A DNA stretch of 64,000 nucleotides from Treponema putidum. Lineage in GTDB: Bacteria; Spirochaetota; Spirochaetia; Treponematales; Treponemataceae. The stretch covers positions 1,535,694 through 1,599,693 of the forward strand of contig NZ_CP009228.1 of NCBI RefSeq assembly GCF_000755145.1. Direction: 5' to 3'. Of this stretch, positions 26,493 through 35,117 are shown piece by piece (positions within the stretch are counted from its first letter, which is position 1; the number at the start of each line of letters is the position of its first letter). Below the pieces are notes generated by a model. It was given only the letters and a program-made list of their open reading frames with translations. It made no database searches and was not told the DNA's origin. Both the position numbers and the translations under genes were made by a program.

Positions 26493-28121
26493 TTATATTT
26501 TTTCAATAATCCAATCTTTGATTGTTTTTGAGATTTGATCAAAACTTACGCCTATCGCAATGATTTTCTTACTTCCCGTATGGTAAGGTTCAGTATATGC
26601 TTTTTCTTTTATTTGATTTAATGCTGTTTCCGCCGTACCTGAGCCGTCAACTTTAAATTCAAATACATATACATTGTCTTTTGTAGTTACAACGCAGTCA
26701 GCCCTGCCTGTGGAGCAATGAACCTCCGTTTCAACAAATTGTCCCATCAACTTAAATACAAGATAGACCGCAGTTTGGTAGTTTTGTTCGCGCAAGTTAG
26801 TTTTTTCTCCGATTAAATTAGTCCCCAGATTATCATACGGAATACCCGATATAATAGTTTTTAATCTTTGCATAAAAGATTCGGTATTACCTTCTTCAAT
26901 ATCTTTTGAAAATTCCTTAATCGAATATGCTGTCGTTGTTGAATCTAAATTTGAATATGAGGGCAGGAGGCTGTTTAAGAATGCATAACGGACTTCATCA
27001 TTCGGAAAGCCCAATGTATAAAGTTTATATTTTGTATTATAGCTTTTAATTGTTAAATATCCTGCCTGAAACAGAATAGGAATCGTAGACTCTGAATCAG
27101 CTCTATAATCCGTTAAACCTGCCTCATCGAGCTCAACCTTTCCATCCAAATCTTGAATATTATATTGAGTTTTTTTTAGGTAATTTATCAAAAAAGTTGG
27201 AGTACCTGTTGCAAACCAGTAGTTCTTAAATTCACAAGAGTCAAAGGTATTTAGAATACTAAAAGGATTGTATACCGTTTGTCCGTTGCTGCTAAAAAGA
27301 TAACCGTCATAGCTGCTTTTTAGTTCTTTTAGTGTTTCTGCTGTGTTCATATTATTGGCTTTTGCAAGTTTTTCAATTTCTACTTTAAAAGACGCTTCCA
27401 TTTCATTTTGTGTAATTCCGCAAATTTCTGCATAATCGTTAAGCATACTTATATCTTTTAGATTATTCAGATCACTGAAAATACTTACCTTGCTGAATTT
27501 TGTAACGCCTGTTAAAAAAGCAAATCTTATATATTGGTCACAAGTTTTTATCACTGAATAAAAGGCTTTAAGAATGTTGCGGTATTCTTCATTTAAGTTT
27601 TTGTTTATCTCCATAGTTTGTAAAAGAGGTTTGTCATATTCATCTACAAGAATAACTACTTGTTTACCTGTCTTTTTGTGAAGAGATAAAATTATCTGCA
27701 TAAATCTAAGCTCAACATCGCCTGATGTTTTTTTGATATTATAGGTTTCTTCTATCAGGTCGAGGTGTAAATCTATAATACTTATAAGCGAGCCGGTTTT
27801 TATGTAATTTTTTGTGTTAAAATCAAAATAAAGAACAGGGTATTCCGTCCAGCTTTTTTCACCGGTTTTTATGCTCCTTTCTTCTTCCGCTTTTTCGATA
27901 TACAATCCTTTGAAAAGCTCTTTTTGTCCTAAAAAATAAACCTTGAGCATGGAAAGAAAGAGGCTCTTTCCAAAACGGCGGGGACGGCTTAAAAAGTAAA
28001 CTCTATTTGAATGTACTAGACGAAATATAAATTGAGTTTTATCGACATAAATAAATTTATCGTTCCGCATAACTTCAAAACTTTGAACACCTATGGGAAG
28101 TTTTCTTGACAAATCAATCAT
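26493..28121 (-). CDS. AAA-ATPase-like protein with C-terminal PD-(D/E)XK nuclease domain
   Basis: 542 residues of the AAA_ATPase-like plus PDDEXK_9 (DUF1703) family, common in anaerobes and often present in many copies per genome. The N-terminal part has IGVQSFEVMRNDKFIYVDKT, then the Walker A-like RPRRFGKSLFLSML and Walker B-like VVILVDEYDKPLL. The C-terminal nuclease-like core is ETEVHCSTGRADCVVTT (D of PD) then YVFEFKVDGSG (ExK). Function is unproven; mobile-element or defence roles have been suggested. It sits between selA and uvrC with gaps under 20 bases, so it has joined a housekeeping operon. Confidence 0.9.
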   Translation of the reverse strand: MIDLSRKLPIGVQSFEVMRNDKFIYVDKTQFIFRLVHSNRVYFLSRPRRFGKSLFLSMLKVYFLGQKELFKGLYIEKAEEERSIKTGEKSWTEYPVLYFDFNTKNYIKTGSLISIIDLHLDLIEETYNIKKTSGDVELRFMQIILSLHKKTGKQVVILVDEYDKPLLQTMEINKNLNEEYRNILKAFYSVIKTCDQYIRFAFLTGVTKFSKVSIFSDLNNLKDISMLNDYAEICGITQNEMEASFKVEIEKLAKANNMNTAETLKELKSSYDGYLFSSNGQTVYNPFSILNTFDSCEFKNYWFATGTPTFLINYLKKTQYNIQDLDGKVELDEAGLTDYRADSESTIPILFQAGYLTIKSYNTKYKLYTLGFPNDEVRYAFLNSLLPSYSNLDSTTTAYSIKEFSKDIEEGNTESFMQRLKTIISGIPYDNLGTNLIGEKTNLREQNYQTAVYLVFKLMGQFVETEVHCSTGRADCVVTTKDNVYVFEFKVDGSGTAETALNQIKEKAYTEPYHTGSKKIIAIGVSFDQISKTIKDWIIEKI

Positions 28122-28139
28122 AAGCTCCGCCCTCTTTAC

Positions 28140-29486
28140 TTACAGACACTTGTTTAAAGACTCAATAATGTATTCATCATATTTTTCTTCAATGCTTGCA
28201 GGATGAATATAAAAAGAATCTTCTTCTATAAAACCTATTATCGGAATCGGCATTTCGCGCAAAAGTTTTTTTAGTTTTTCGCAAGGTGTTTTTGTATTTA
28301 GTTTTACGGCCCAAGAGCTGAAGCCCGTGTCGGGGGTGCTGCCTCCTCCTAGGGAAAAGTTTTTTTGTACCAATTGGCCGGTTCCGTTTTTTATACCGTC
28401 AATTATTTTTTCGGCACGCTTCTTTATTTTCTTTTGATCTAAAAGGAGTGCCCTTTGAGCTGCAGATTCTCCTCCGTTTAAGTAGAGGATGAGGCATTCC
28501 TGCATAAGGCTTGCTACTGCCCGTCCTACTCGGTAGGTCCGCATGAGCTGATTTTTAGCTACGGTTTGGACGAGATCTTTTTTGCCGACAATCCAACCCG
28601 CCTGAGGCCCTCCTAAAATCTTATCTCCCGAAAAGCAAACCAAATCCGCTCCCTCTTTTATGATTGAAGAAACCGTAGGTTCTTCCGGAACATTTAAGGC
28701 TAAATTTCCCGAGCCCTGATCCACTGCGAGAATTATGTTTTGCGGAAGGATAGCCTTGATTTCTGAAATTGAAGGCTGCTCCGTAAAGCCCCGTATCTTA
28801 TAGTTTGAGGTATGAACCCAAAGCACCATGGCCGTGTTTTCGTTTATTGCTTTTTGAATGTCCTTAAGGCTTGTGATATTTGTTGTGCCGACTTCGACGA
28901 GCTTACAGCCTGCCATCTGTAAAATTTCGGGGATACGGAAGCCTCCGCCTATTTGAACCTGCTGGCCGCGGGAAACTATAACTTCCTTTCCGCCTGCGAG
29001 TGCCTTTAACATTAAAAATACTGCCGCTGCATTGTTGTTCAATATGAGGGCATCCTCGGCTCCGGTCAAAAAGCTCATACAGTCATTTAAAAACTCGAAC
29101 CTCTTTCCGCGGTTACCGTCCCGCAAATCCATTTCGATAGAAGAATAGCCCGAAGCGGTTTCCTTTGCCCTGTCCCAAATATTTTCAGGCAGGGGCGAGC
29201 GGCCTAGGTTTGTATGGAGAATTATTCCGGTTGCATTTATTACGGGGGTTATTTTTGTGCGGACTATTGGCCTGCATAGTTTGTTTATCTCTTCGGCGCA
29301 AGTCTTAAGTGAAGGAACATCTTCGCCTGCCATTGCCTTTTTTCGGATGTTTTCCAAATATTCTGCTGCCTTTTTTACAACAAAGGGCCTTCCGATAAGA
29401 GCTGCCGTGTTTTTTAATACATCTTCATTTAAAAGTTTTTCGACTTGCGGAATCTTTGCAAGCGGGTTTGAATTTTCTTTTGCCAT
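28140..29486 (-). CDS. selA: L-seryl-tRNA(Sec) selenium transferase
   Basis: PLP enzyme that converts Ser-tRNA(Sec) to Sec-tRNA(Sec) using selenophosphate. The 448 residues begin with the tRNA-binding N-terminal domain (LAKIPQVEKLLN), contain NATGIILHTNLGRSPLPE, and carry the PLP lysine in FSGDKILGGPQAGWIVG. Its presence shows that this organism decodes UGA as selenocysteine and supports the selenoprotein call at 17617-17898. It is the first gene of a minus-strand run (selA, AAA/PD-(D/E)XK, uvrC) and divergent from the flavin reductase gene. selB and selC are not in the window. Confidence 0.96.
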   Translation of the reverse strand: MAKENSNPLAKIPQVEKLLNEDVLKNTAALIGRPFVVKKAAEYLENIRKKAMAGEDVPSLKTCAEEINKLCRPIVRTKITPVINATGIILHTNLGRSPLPENIWDRAKETASGYSSIEMDLRDGNRGKRFEFLNDCMSFLTGAEDALILNNNAAAVFLMLKALAGGKEVIVSRGQQVQIGGGFRIPEILQMAGCKLVEVGTTNITSLKDIQKAINENTAMVLWVHTSNYKIRGFTEQPSISEIKAILPQNIILAVDQGSGNLALNVPEEPTVSSIIKEGADLVCFSGDKILGGPQAGWIVGKKDLVQTVAKNQLMRTYRVGRAVASLMQECLILYLNGGESAAQRALLLDQKKIKKRAEKIIDGIKNGTGQLVQKNFSLGGGSTPDTGFSSWAVKLNTKTPCEKLKKLLREMPIPIIGFIEEDSFYIHPASIEEKYDEYIIESLNKCL

Positions 29487-29623
29487 GATTGAAGTATAGA
29501 ATAGAAAGGTGGTCTTGTCAAGGAATCGGATAGTACTTGATTATTTGCAATATGATCGATATAATTATATTATTAGATGAACAGAAAATCAATTCCGTTT
29601 TTATTTTTGTGGGGGATATGAAT

Positions 29624-30208
29624 ATGAAAAAAGATTTGGGTTTGGTACAGGCAGTTTATCCTATGCCGGTGTTGATGGTAGCTGCTTATGACGACAATGA
29701 GAAGGTTAATGTTATGAATGTTGCATGGGGCCAGATATGCCACCATGACAAAGTTATCCTTTTTATCGATGAAGGGAAAAAAACATGGCTGAATATAAAG
29801 GCCAGCAAAGCTTTTACAGTTGCCATTGCCGATAGGCCCCATATGGTTGAGGCAGATTTTTTCGGTATCGCCTCAGGCAATAAGATCAATGACAAGTTTG
29901 AACGTACCGGCTATCACGCTGTAAAAAGCGATAAGGTACATGCTCCGATCATTGAGGAGTTCCCTGTAGTTATGGAATGCGAGTTGTTGGAGTTTCTTAA
30001 TACAGAGCATGTTTCCGGCATTGTCGGAAAAATTGTCAATGTGAAGGCTGAGGAATCCGTCCTAAGTGAAAACGGTAAGGTCGATCCAACTAAGCTGAAT
30101 GCCCTGATTTTTGAACAGTTTCAGAACGGCTACTATGTAATCGGTGAGAAGGTCGGTAAAGCATGGAGTGTCGGTGCTCCGCTTATGAAAAAAGGTAAAA
30201 ATGCTTAA
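29624..30208 (+). CDS. Flavin reductase family protein (FMN-binding split barrel)
   Basis: 194-residue flavoredoxin/flavin-reductase-like protein. Characteristic motifs are YPMPVLMVAAYD at the N-terminus, VMNVAWGQICHHDKVILF in the FMN site, and FFGIASGNKINDKFERTGY. I start at ATG 29624, 8 bases after GGGGG. Earlier in-frame ATGs (29618, 29537) are too close to that site or lack one. Its stop overlaps the start of the TolC-like gene by 8 bases, so it opens the efflux operon. Electron acceptor is unknown. Confidence 0.88.
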   Translation: MKKDLGLVQAVYPMPVLMVAAYDDNEKVNVMNVAWGQICHHDKVILFIDEGKKTWLNIKASKAFTVAIADRPHMVEADFFGIASGNKINDKFERTGYHAVKSDKVHAPIIEEFPVVMECELLEFLNTEHVSGIVGKIVNVKAEESVLSENGKVDPTKLNALIFEQFQNGYYVIGEKVGKAWSVGAPLMKKGKNA

Positions 30209-31629
30209 ATATACTTTTTTTTATTTATCTTTTCATTTCGTTAAATGTTCTTTTTGCTCAAGAAAATATTTATGACGGAATTTTGGAATACCGCTGCAAA
30301 AACGATACCGATATTGTTTTGATAGAAAACGAGGCGGCTATAGCCTTAAATAATTATAAATCCGTAAGGCTGAATTCTCTCTTTTCCTTTGATTTTAGTT
30401 CTACCTTTAATTTTAATCTTAGTTCCGAGAAGGATAAATCGGAATTTTCCGTACAGCCTTCGGTTTCGGCAGGCTTGCCTCTTTATAATAATTTGGGACT
30501 TAAATTGTCAGCTCCTTATTCTTATAAGATGGGAAAAGGTTCTCAAGATTTTTCGTTGGGGCTTTCGGGCGATATTTACAGCCAAGCCCGCAAAAGGAAG
30601 AAGCAAGAAATTGCGGCCTCATTGGAGGCTCTTAAAGAGGCCGAAAAGAAAGTAAAGAGAGGTAAGGCTCTTGCCGAAAAAAAACTTTTAACCGATATTC
30701 AAAAAATATTAAGTGAATATTCTTCTCTTCTTGCAAAGCGTCTTTCAGGCATTCAGGCCGATATTAACTACAAGCAGGTCCTTGCAGAAGGCTATTCCGA
30801 AACATCTTCAAAGTTAAGAACGGCAAGGCTTAATTTGATAAGCTCTGAAAGGGACGAAAAAGAGACCGAATTTTCTTTTGAGGTCTCTGCCCGTCTTTTT
30901 TTTGAATCCTGCGGCCTTGATATTGCAAAAAAAGACGAAGATGAATTTTTTATAAAACTTGCCCAAAGTATCCCGAAGCAAAAGTTGATTTCTATGGAAA
31001 ACCTAAATGCCGAAAACTATAAGCCCCTTTTAAAAGCGGAAAGTGATTATAAAAATCTTCTTGAAAAGAATAAAATGGATTTAAGCCCCTTTTCGGCTTC
31101 TGCAAGTTTGGGATATTCTTATACGGGTCCATACATGAATAAACTTGAGAATATAAGTTCGGGGCTGCAGCTGATGTTCCCCGGGGTAAGGCTTGATACC
31201 GGGCTTAGCTTAAGCTTAGCCTCAGGTTCCGTTCCGTCGATGCAAGTATCTTTTTCGATAAATCCGCTTGCAATTTATGATTATTATCTTAATAAAAAGA
31301 ATGTTGCCTTAAAAGAAGCGGGCGAAAAGATAAAGCTGGGAAACACAAGGAATAATTTTGCTATAGAGTTTAATACCTTTAAGCTTAAATGGGAAAGGCT
31401 TGAGTGGCAGCAAATCCGCTATGCCGAAGAGCTGGATATTTATAAAGAAAATGCCGAAGAACATGCCGGATGGTTTCAAAGAGGCCTTATAAATGCTTTG
31501 GAAAATAGGCAGGCTTCTTTGCAATATATTACCGCCCTTTTAGGTTTAGTCGATTCACATATAGCCGTACATATTTTCAATGCCGAGTTAAAAGAAGCTT
31601 TTGACATAGAGGAAAAAATAGATGAATGA
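30201..31629 (+). pseudogene. TolC-like outer-membrane efflux protein, frameshifted in the signal peptide
   Basis: Outer-membrane channel of a tripartite efflux pump. The long frame covers TolC-like coiled coils (residues Glu/Lys-rich, LEALKEAEKKVKRGKALAEK) and strands, to a stop at 31629. Its natural start is ATG 30201 (AAAGG upstream, overlapping the flavin reductase stop), but the two are separated by an 8-T run at 30215-30222. With seven Ts the product starts MLKYTFFIYLFISLNVLFAQ, a clean signal peptide, followed directly by ENIYDGILEY. So the gene is intact except for one T. Compare the same T8 fault in the permease at 16066. Real inactivation, slippage or sequencing error are all open. 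Confidence 0.82.
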
Positions 31630-32590
31630 TACAAAACAAAAAAATAAGAAAAAGATTATTTTAATAATAGTTGCTGCAATACTTATACTTTTGATCGTTT
31701 GGATTCTCTTTTTACCCAAGAAAGGTACTGAAGAGATTTCTCAAACGGTTACCGTAAATAAGGAAATAATACGGGATGTTATTCAAGTTTCAGGCTATAT
31801 TCAGCCTGCTCAGCAGCAAAATCTCCAATCACCGGGTGAAGGGCTTATAAAAAAGGTTGCGGTTAAGGAAGGCGATATAGTAAAAAAAGGAGACCTTATC
31901 TTTGCTCTTGACAATACCTATCAAGCCTTTCAAGTTGCAAAGCAGGAATTTGCTATTGAAAAAGAAAAATTGCAAGGCTATTCTAAAAATCTTGAACTTA
32001 TGGAACTGGAACTTGAATCTTTAAAGAGGGCATTACGGGATAGAAGCGTTTATGCAAAGTTTGACGGTATAGTTGTTTCGTTTGACCTTACCGAAGGTAC
32101 CTATGTTATGCCTAAGGATAATTTCGGCGTAATTATAGACCGCTCCTTTTTTAAATCCACAGTTGACGTTTCCGAAGGAGATGTACCGCGGTTAAAGGTA
32201 GGGCAGAAGGTTTTACTTAGCTTTCAAGCTCTCGGCGATGAAAAAGTGGAAGGCCGTGTTACCTATCATTCTTCAATTGCGAAGTCCGGCTCCCAAAGGG
32301 GGGCTACTGTGATAGAAACAAAGATAGTTGTCGATAAGCTTCCCGAAAATGTTTTACCCGGTTATTCTTTTAGCGGAAACATTATTGCCGGTGAAGATGA
32401 AGAAGTTTTGCTTTTGGATCAAACGGCTCTTTCCTACGATAAGGGCGAACCATATGTTGAAAGAGTTCTTGAAAACGGCAAGATTGAAAGGGTTAATGTC
32501 GAAGTTGAAGCCTATACTCCGGGCACCGTAAAAGTTTTATCCGGCTTAAAGGAAGGCGATACTTTGAGGGTAAGACCTCCTAATTGGTAA
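31622..32590 (+). CDS. Membrane fusion protein (HlyD/AcrA-like periplasmic adaptor)
   Basis: Adaptor of a tripartite efflux system, 322 residues. A membrane anchor (about 12-28, IILIIVAAILILLIVWILFL) is followed by a lipoyl half-motif GEGLIKKVAVKEGDIVKKGD. A short coiled coil (about 95-135), the second lipoyl half (DRSVYAKFDGIVVSFDL) and beta-barrel domains come next. It overlaps the TolC-like gene by 8 bases and is followed 7 bases later by a MacB-type permease, so the three act together. Confidence 0.9.
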   Translation: MNDTKQKNKKKIILIIVAAILILLIVWILFLPKKGTEEISQTVTVNKEIIRDVIQVSGYIQPAQQQNLQSPGEGLIKKVAVKEGDIVKKGDLIFALDNTYQAFQVAKQEFAIEKEKLQGYSKNLELMELELESLKRALRDRSVYAKFDGIVVSFDLTEGTYVMPKDNFGVIIDRSFFKSTVDVSEGDVPRLKVGQKVLLSFQALGDEKVEGRVTYHSSIAKSGSQRGATVIETKIVVDKLPENVLPGYSFSGNIIAGEDEEVLLLDQTALSYDKGEPYVERVLENGKIERVNVEVEAYTPGTVKVLSGLKEGDTLRVRPPNW

Positions 32591-32597
32591 GAGAAAA

Positions 32598-33830
32598 ATG
32601 TTTGAAGATTTTATAAACGCCATTCATAATTTTAGAACGAACAAGATGCGCACCCTTCTTTCTTTATTGGGTATAGTGATAGGTGTTACATCCGTTATAA
32701 TTGTTACAAGCCTTGCAAGTTCTCTTTCAAACAGCATGGTAAAAGAATTTGAAGAATTCAGTATGGATATAATCAACATAGGCACTCAGGCGGATAATCC
32801 GGATTTCATAGGTGAAGGTATAAAATTTGATGAAGCTTTCCGTAAAAAATTGATGCAAAGAATACCGGAGATAAAGCATGTTTTTTATTCTACCCGTTTT
32901 CCGGCTTCGGCTATAAGGAACGGTTTAAGGATTGACTCAATCGATATTGAAGGAATCGAGGCTGAAAGGCTGGAGTCTCACAGGGTAGTCATGGATTACG
33001 GCAGTTTTTTTTCTTCTTCCGATTATTCCATGGGAGCGGAAAAGGTTATTATAGGGGAGAGGATAGCTTTTCAGCTTTTCCCTGAGGGGAGAGCCGTAGG
33101 TAAATTTATTACTTTGCAGATTCGGTCAGGCAGCGAAAATACTCCTCCCCATATTGTGCGTCTTCAAGTTATAGGAGTTGTAAAGCCTAAAAACACATGG
33201 GTTCTCCATACCTCGGATGCCGTCTTTGTTCCAAGAAAATTTGCCCTATGCAAACTTCCGGGAAAAATAGCTGAAACCGTTTGGTCAGCCGAAGTTGCTA
33301 TTTCGGACCCTAAGGACTCCTCCAATGTTGAAGTAAAGATTCAAGATTTTTCTGAAGAACTGTCGGGCGGTAATCGGTTTGCAATCTGGGTGTACTCTGC
33401 CCGCCAGCAGTTTGAACAAATGACTAAGATTACCGGAATGGTAAGCCTTGTGCTTTCGGCCATAGCGGGAATATCCTTGCTTGTCGGGGGAATAGGCATT
33501 ATGAATATAATGCTTGTTACCGTTACCGAACGCCGAAGGGAGATAGGCATAAGAAAGGCTTTAGGTGCTACGGGCAGAGCCATAAGAATGCAGTTTTTAA
33601 TAGAGTCGGCTTCTCTCACCCTTGCAGGAGGGCTCATAGGTATAGTTTTAGGGCTTTTAATCAGTAAGCTGATTGTAAACGTCTTTTTCCCTCCTGAAAT
33701 AATCTTTTTGCCTAATTTTTCGGGCTCTTTAATAGCCTTTTCGGTCAGCGTATGTACGGGAATATTTTTCGGCCTTCATCCTGCCGTCAAAGCTGCAAGG
33801 CTTGATCCTGTGCAAGCCCTTGCAGAATAA
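32598..33830 (+). CDS. MacB/FtsX-type ABC transporter permease
   Basis: Permease of 410 residues with the four-helix MacB/LolC layout. It has an N-terminal helix after NFRTNKMRTLLSLLGIVIG, a large periplasmic domain (about 45-270), then three helices. The conserved segment GGIGIMNIMLVTVTERRREI is followed by GIRKALGAT, and the end is AARLDPVQALAE. No ATP-binding subunit is fused or adjacent: the next gene is epmA. The pump must recruit an ATPase encoded elsewhere. Confidence 0.92.
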   Translation: MFEDFINAIHNFRTNKMRTLLSLLGIVIGVTSVIIVTSLASSLSNSMVKEFEEFSMDIINIGTQADNPDFIGEGIKFDEAFRKKLMQRIPEIKHVFYSTRFPASAIRNGLRIDSIDIEGIEAERLESHRVVMDYGSFFSSSDYSMGAEKVIIGERIAFQLFPEGRAVGKFITLQIRSGSENTPPHIVRLQVIGVVKPKNTWVLHTSDAVFVPRKFALCKLPGKIAETVWSAEVAISDPKDSSNVEVKIQDFSEELSGGNRFAIWVYSARQQFEQMTKITGMVSLVLSAIAGISLLVGGIGIMNIMLVTVTERRREIGIRKALGATGRAIRMQFLIESASLTLAGGLIGIVLGLLISKLIVNVFFPPEIIFLPNFSGSLIAFSVSVCTGIFFGLHPAVKAARLDPVQALAE

Positions 33831-33844
33831 ATGAGGTGTTCGCT

Positions 33845-34897
33845 ATGGATATTGAAGCTTTAGAATTGCGTGCCATGAGTATTCAGGCCGCAAGAGAATT
33901 TTTTATTAAAAAGAATTATTTGGAGTTGGATACACCGGCTCTTTCAGAAGAGTTAATCCCCGAAACCTGTCTGGAAGTTTTTAAAACGGAATACATAAGG
34001 CCGTCCTTGTCAAAAGATACCCATCAGGGAAAAGCTCTTTTTTTGGTTCCATCGCCCGAAGTTTATATTAAGCCGATAATAGCCCAAACTTCCCGCTCGG
34101 TTTTTCAAATTTCAAAATGCTACCGCAATGCAGAATCGATAGGCATCATCCACAGCCCCGAATTTACCATGCTTGAATATTACACGGTAAACGCAAATTA
34201 TAAGGATTCCATAAAGATAAGCGAAGAATTTTTAAGCCATGTTTCCGATAGGGTAAAAGAAAATCCTCTTGTTGACGGGGAGGTCTTAAAAATCTTGTCA
34301 AAGGGATTTGAGTGCCTGACTATGGACGAGGCCTTTAGAAAATATGCAGGAGTGCCTTTAAGTACGGAGCATTCACCGGAAGAACTCGCTTACTACGCCG
34401 AAAACTTAGGGCTCGGAGAGGCTGAAAACTATTCGGATTGGAAAGAGGACGATTTATACGAGCTTATTTTAGTCCATGCCGTCGAGCCAAATCTTCCTAA
34501 AAACAAACTCATAGCCATTTTGGATTATCCCGCCTTTGTTCCCTGCCTTGCCGCAGAAAATTCCAAAACGGTTTTAAATAAAAAAAATGAAGAACTTGAA
34601 TGGAAGACAGTCGAGCGTTGGGAAGTCTATTTAAACGGGGTTGAGCTTGCCAACTGCTATACCGAAGAAAGGGATGAAAGCAAAATAAACTCTTATTTTA
34701 AAAACGAAAACGAATTAAAGCAAAAGAATGCTCTTGTCCCTCATCCGGCTATAAAGAACTTCGGGAAAATTTGCTCTAAAATGCCTCCATGTTCAGGGGT
34801 TGCCATGGGCTTTGACCGCCTTATCATGCTCTTGGCCGGAAAAAAAACTCTCGGGCCGGTAATTGGATTTGCAGCCGGTTCAATGAGCAATTTATAA
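33845..34897 (+). CDS. epmA: EF-P lysine lysyltransferase (GenX/PoxA-type lysyl-tRNA synthetase paralogue)
   Basis: Class II synthetase core without an anticodon-binding domain, 350 residues, the build of EpmA (GenX), which ligates beta-lysine to elongation factor P. Motif 2 region FQISKCYRNAES and motif 3 GVAMGFDRLIMLLAG are intact, and the entry FKTEYIRPSL resembles EpmA. I start at ATG 33845 with GAGG 8 bases upstream; GTG 33836 is in the same frame but overlaps that site. epmB is not in the window. It is 14 bases after the efflux permease, possibly co-transcribed. Confidence 0.88.
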   Translation: MDIEALELRAMSIQAAREFFIKKNYLELDTPALSEELIPETCLEVFKTEYIRPSLSKDTHQGKALFLVPSPEVYIKPIIAQTSRSVFQISKCYRNAESIGIIHSPEFTMLEYYTVNANYKDSIKISEEFLSHVSDRVKENPLVDGEVLKILSKGFECLTMDEAFRKYAGVPLSTEHSPEELAYYAENLGLGEAENYSDWKEDDLYELILVHAVEPNLPKNKLIAILDYPAFVPCLAAENSKTVLNKKNEELEWKTVERWEVYLNGVELANCYTEERDESKINSYFKNENELKQKNALVPHPAIKNFGKICSKMPPCSGVAMGFDRLIMLLAGKKTLGPVIGFAAGSMSNL

Positions 34898-34927
34898 TTA
34901 CAGATTACCAATTAAAAAAATACTCCC

Positions 34928-34956
34928 TTACAAAATTGCGGTAAGTGTGCTATAAT
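34928..34956 (+). promoter_or_regulatory. Promoter of the Rpn locus R1, shared with other Rpn copies
   Basis: TTACAA (34928-34933), 17-base spacer, TATAAT (34951-34956). The block from the spacer through TATAATACAATAAGTGAGG recurs almost unchanged before Rpn copy R4 (minus strand, -10 at 55593-55598), so promoter and gene were duplicated together. Confidence 0.7.
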
Positions 34957-35000
34957 ACAATAAGTGAGGAAACAGTTATGAGTACTTCAAACAGAAAGTT

Positions 35001-35090
35001 GATAAAAAATGTACATACAGAGTACATTTTTTATCTTAGAGTTTTGCCTTAGCAAAACTCTTGAAGTTGAAACCTCCGCCATCCGTGGCG
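35001..35090 (+). promoter_or_regulatory. Tandem-hairpin leader element D, inserted at the start of Rpn copy R1
   Basis: Three consecutive perfect stems. GATAAAAAATGTAC/GTACATTTTTTATC (35001-35035) has 14 bp; GAGTTTTGC/GCAAAACTC (35039-35060) has 9 bp; CGCCA/TGGCG (35077-35090) has 5 bp. The layout (GATAAA...TTTATC, then GAGTTT...AAAC) echoes elements A and B. Immediately upstream, 34979-34999 is the orphaned original Rpn start (ATG coding MSTSNRK, as in copy R4). Downstream a new ATG at 35118 with its own GAGGG site resumes the gene at NYKDSVFVD. Confidence 0.65.
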
Positions 35091-35117
35091 AAGCATAAAA
35101 GTAGAGGGTGTAGAAAA

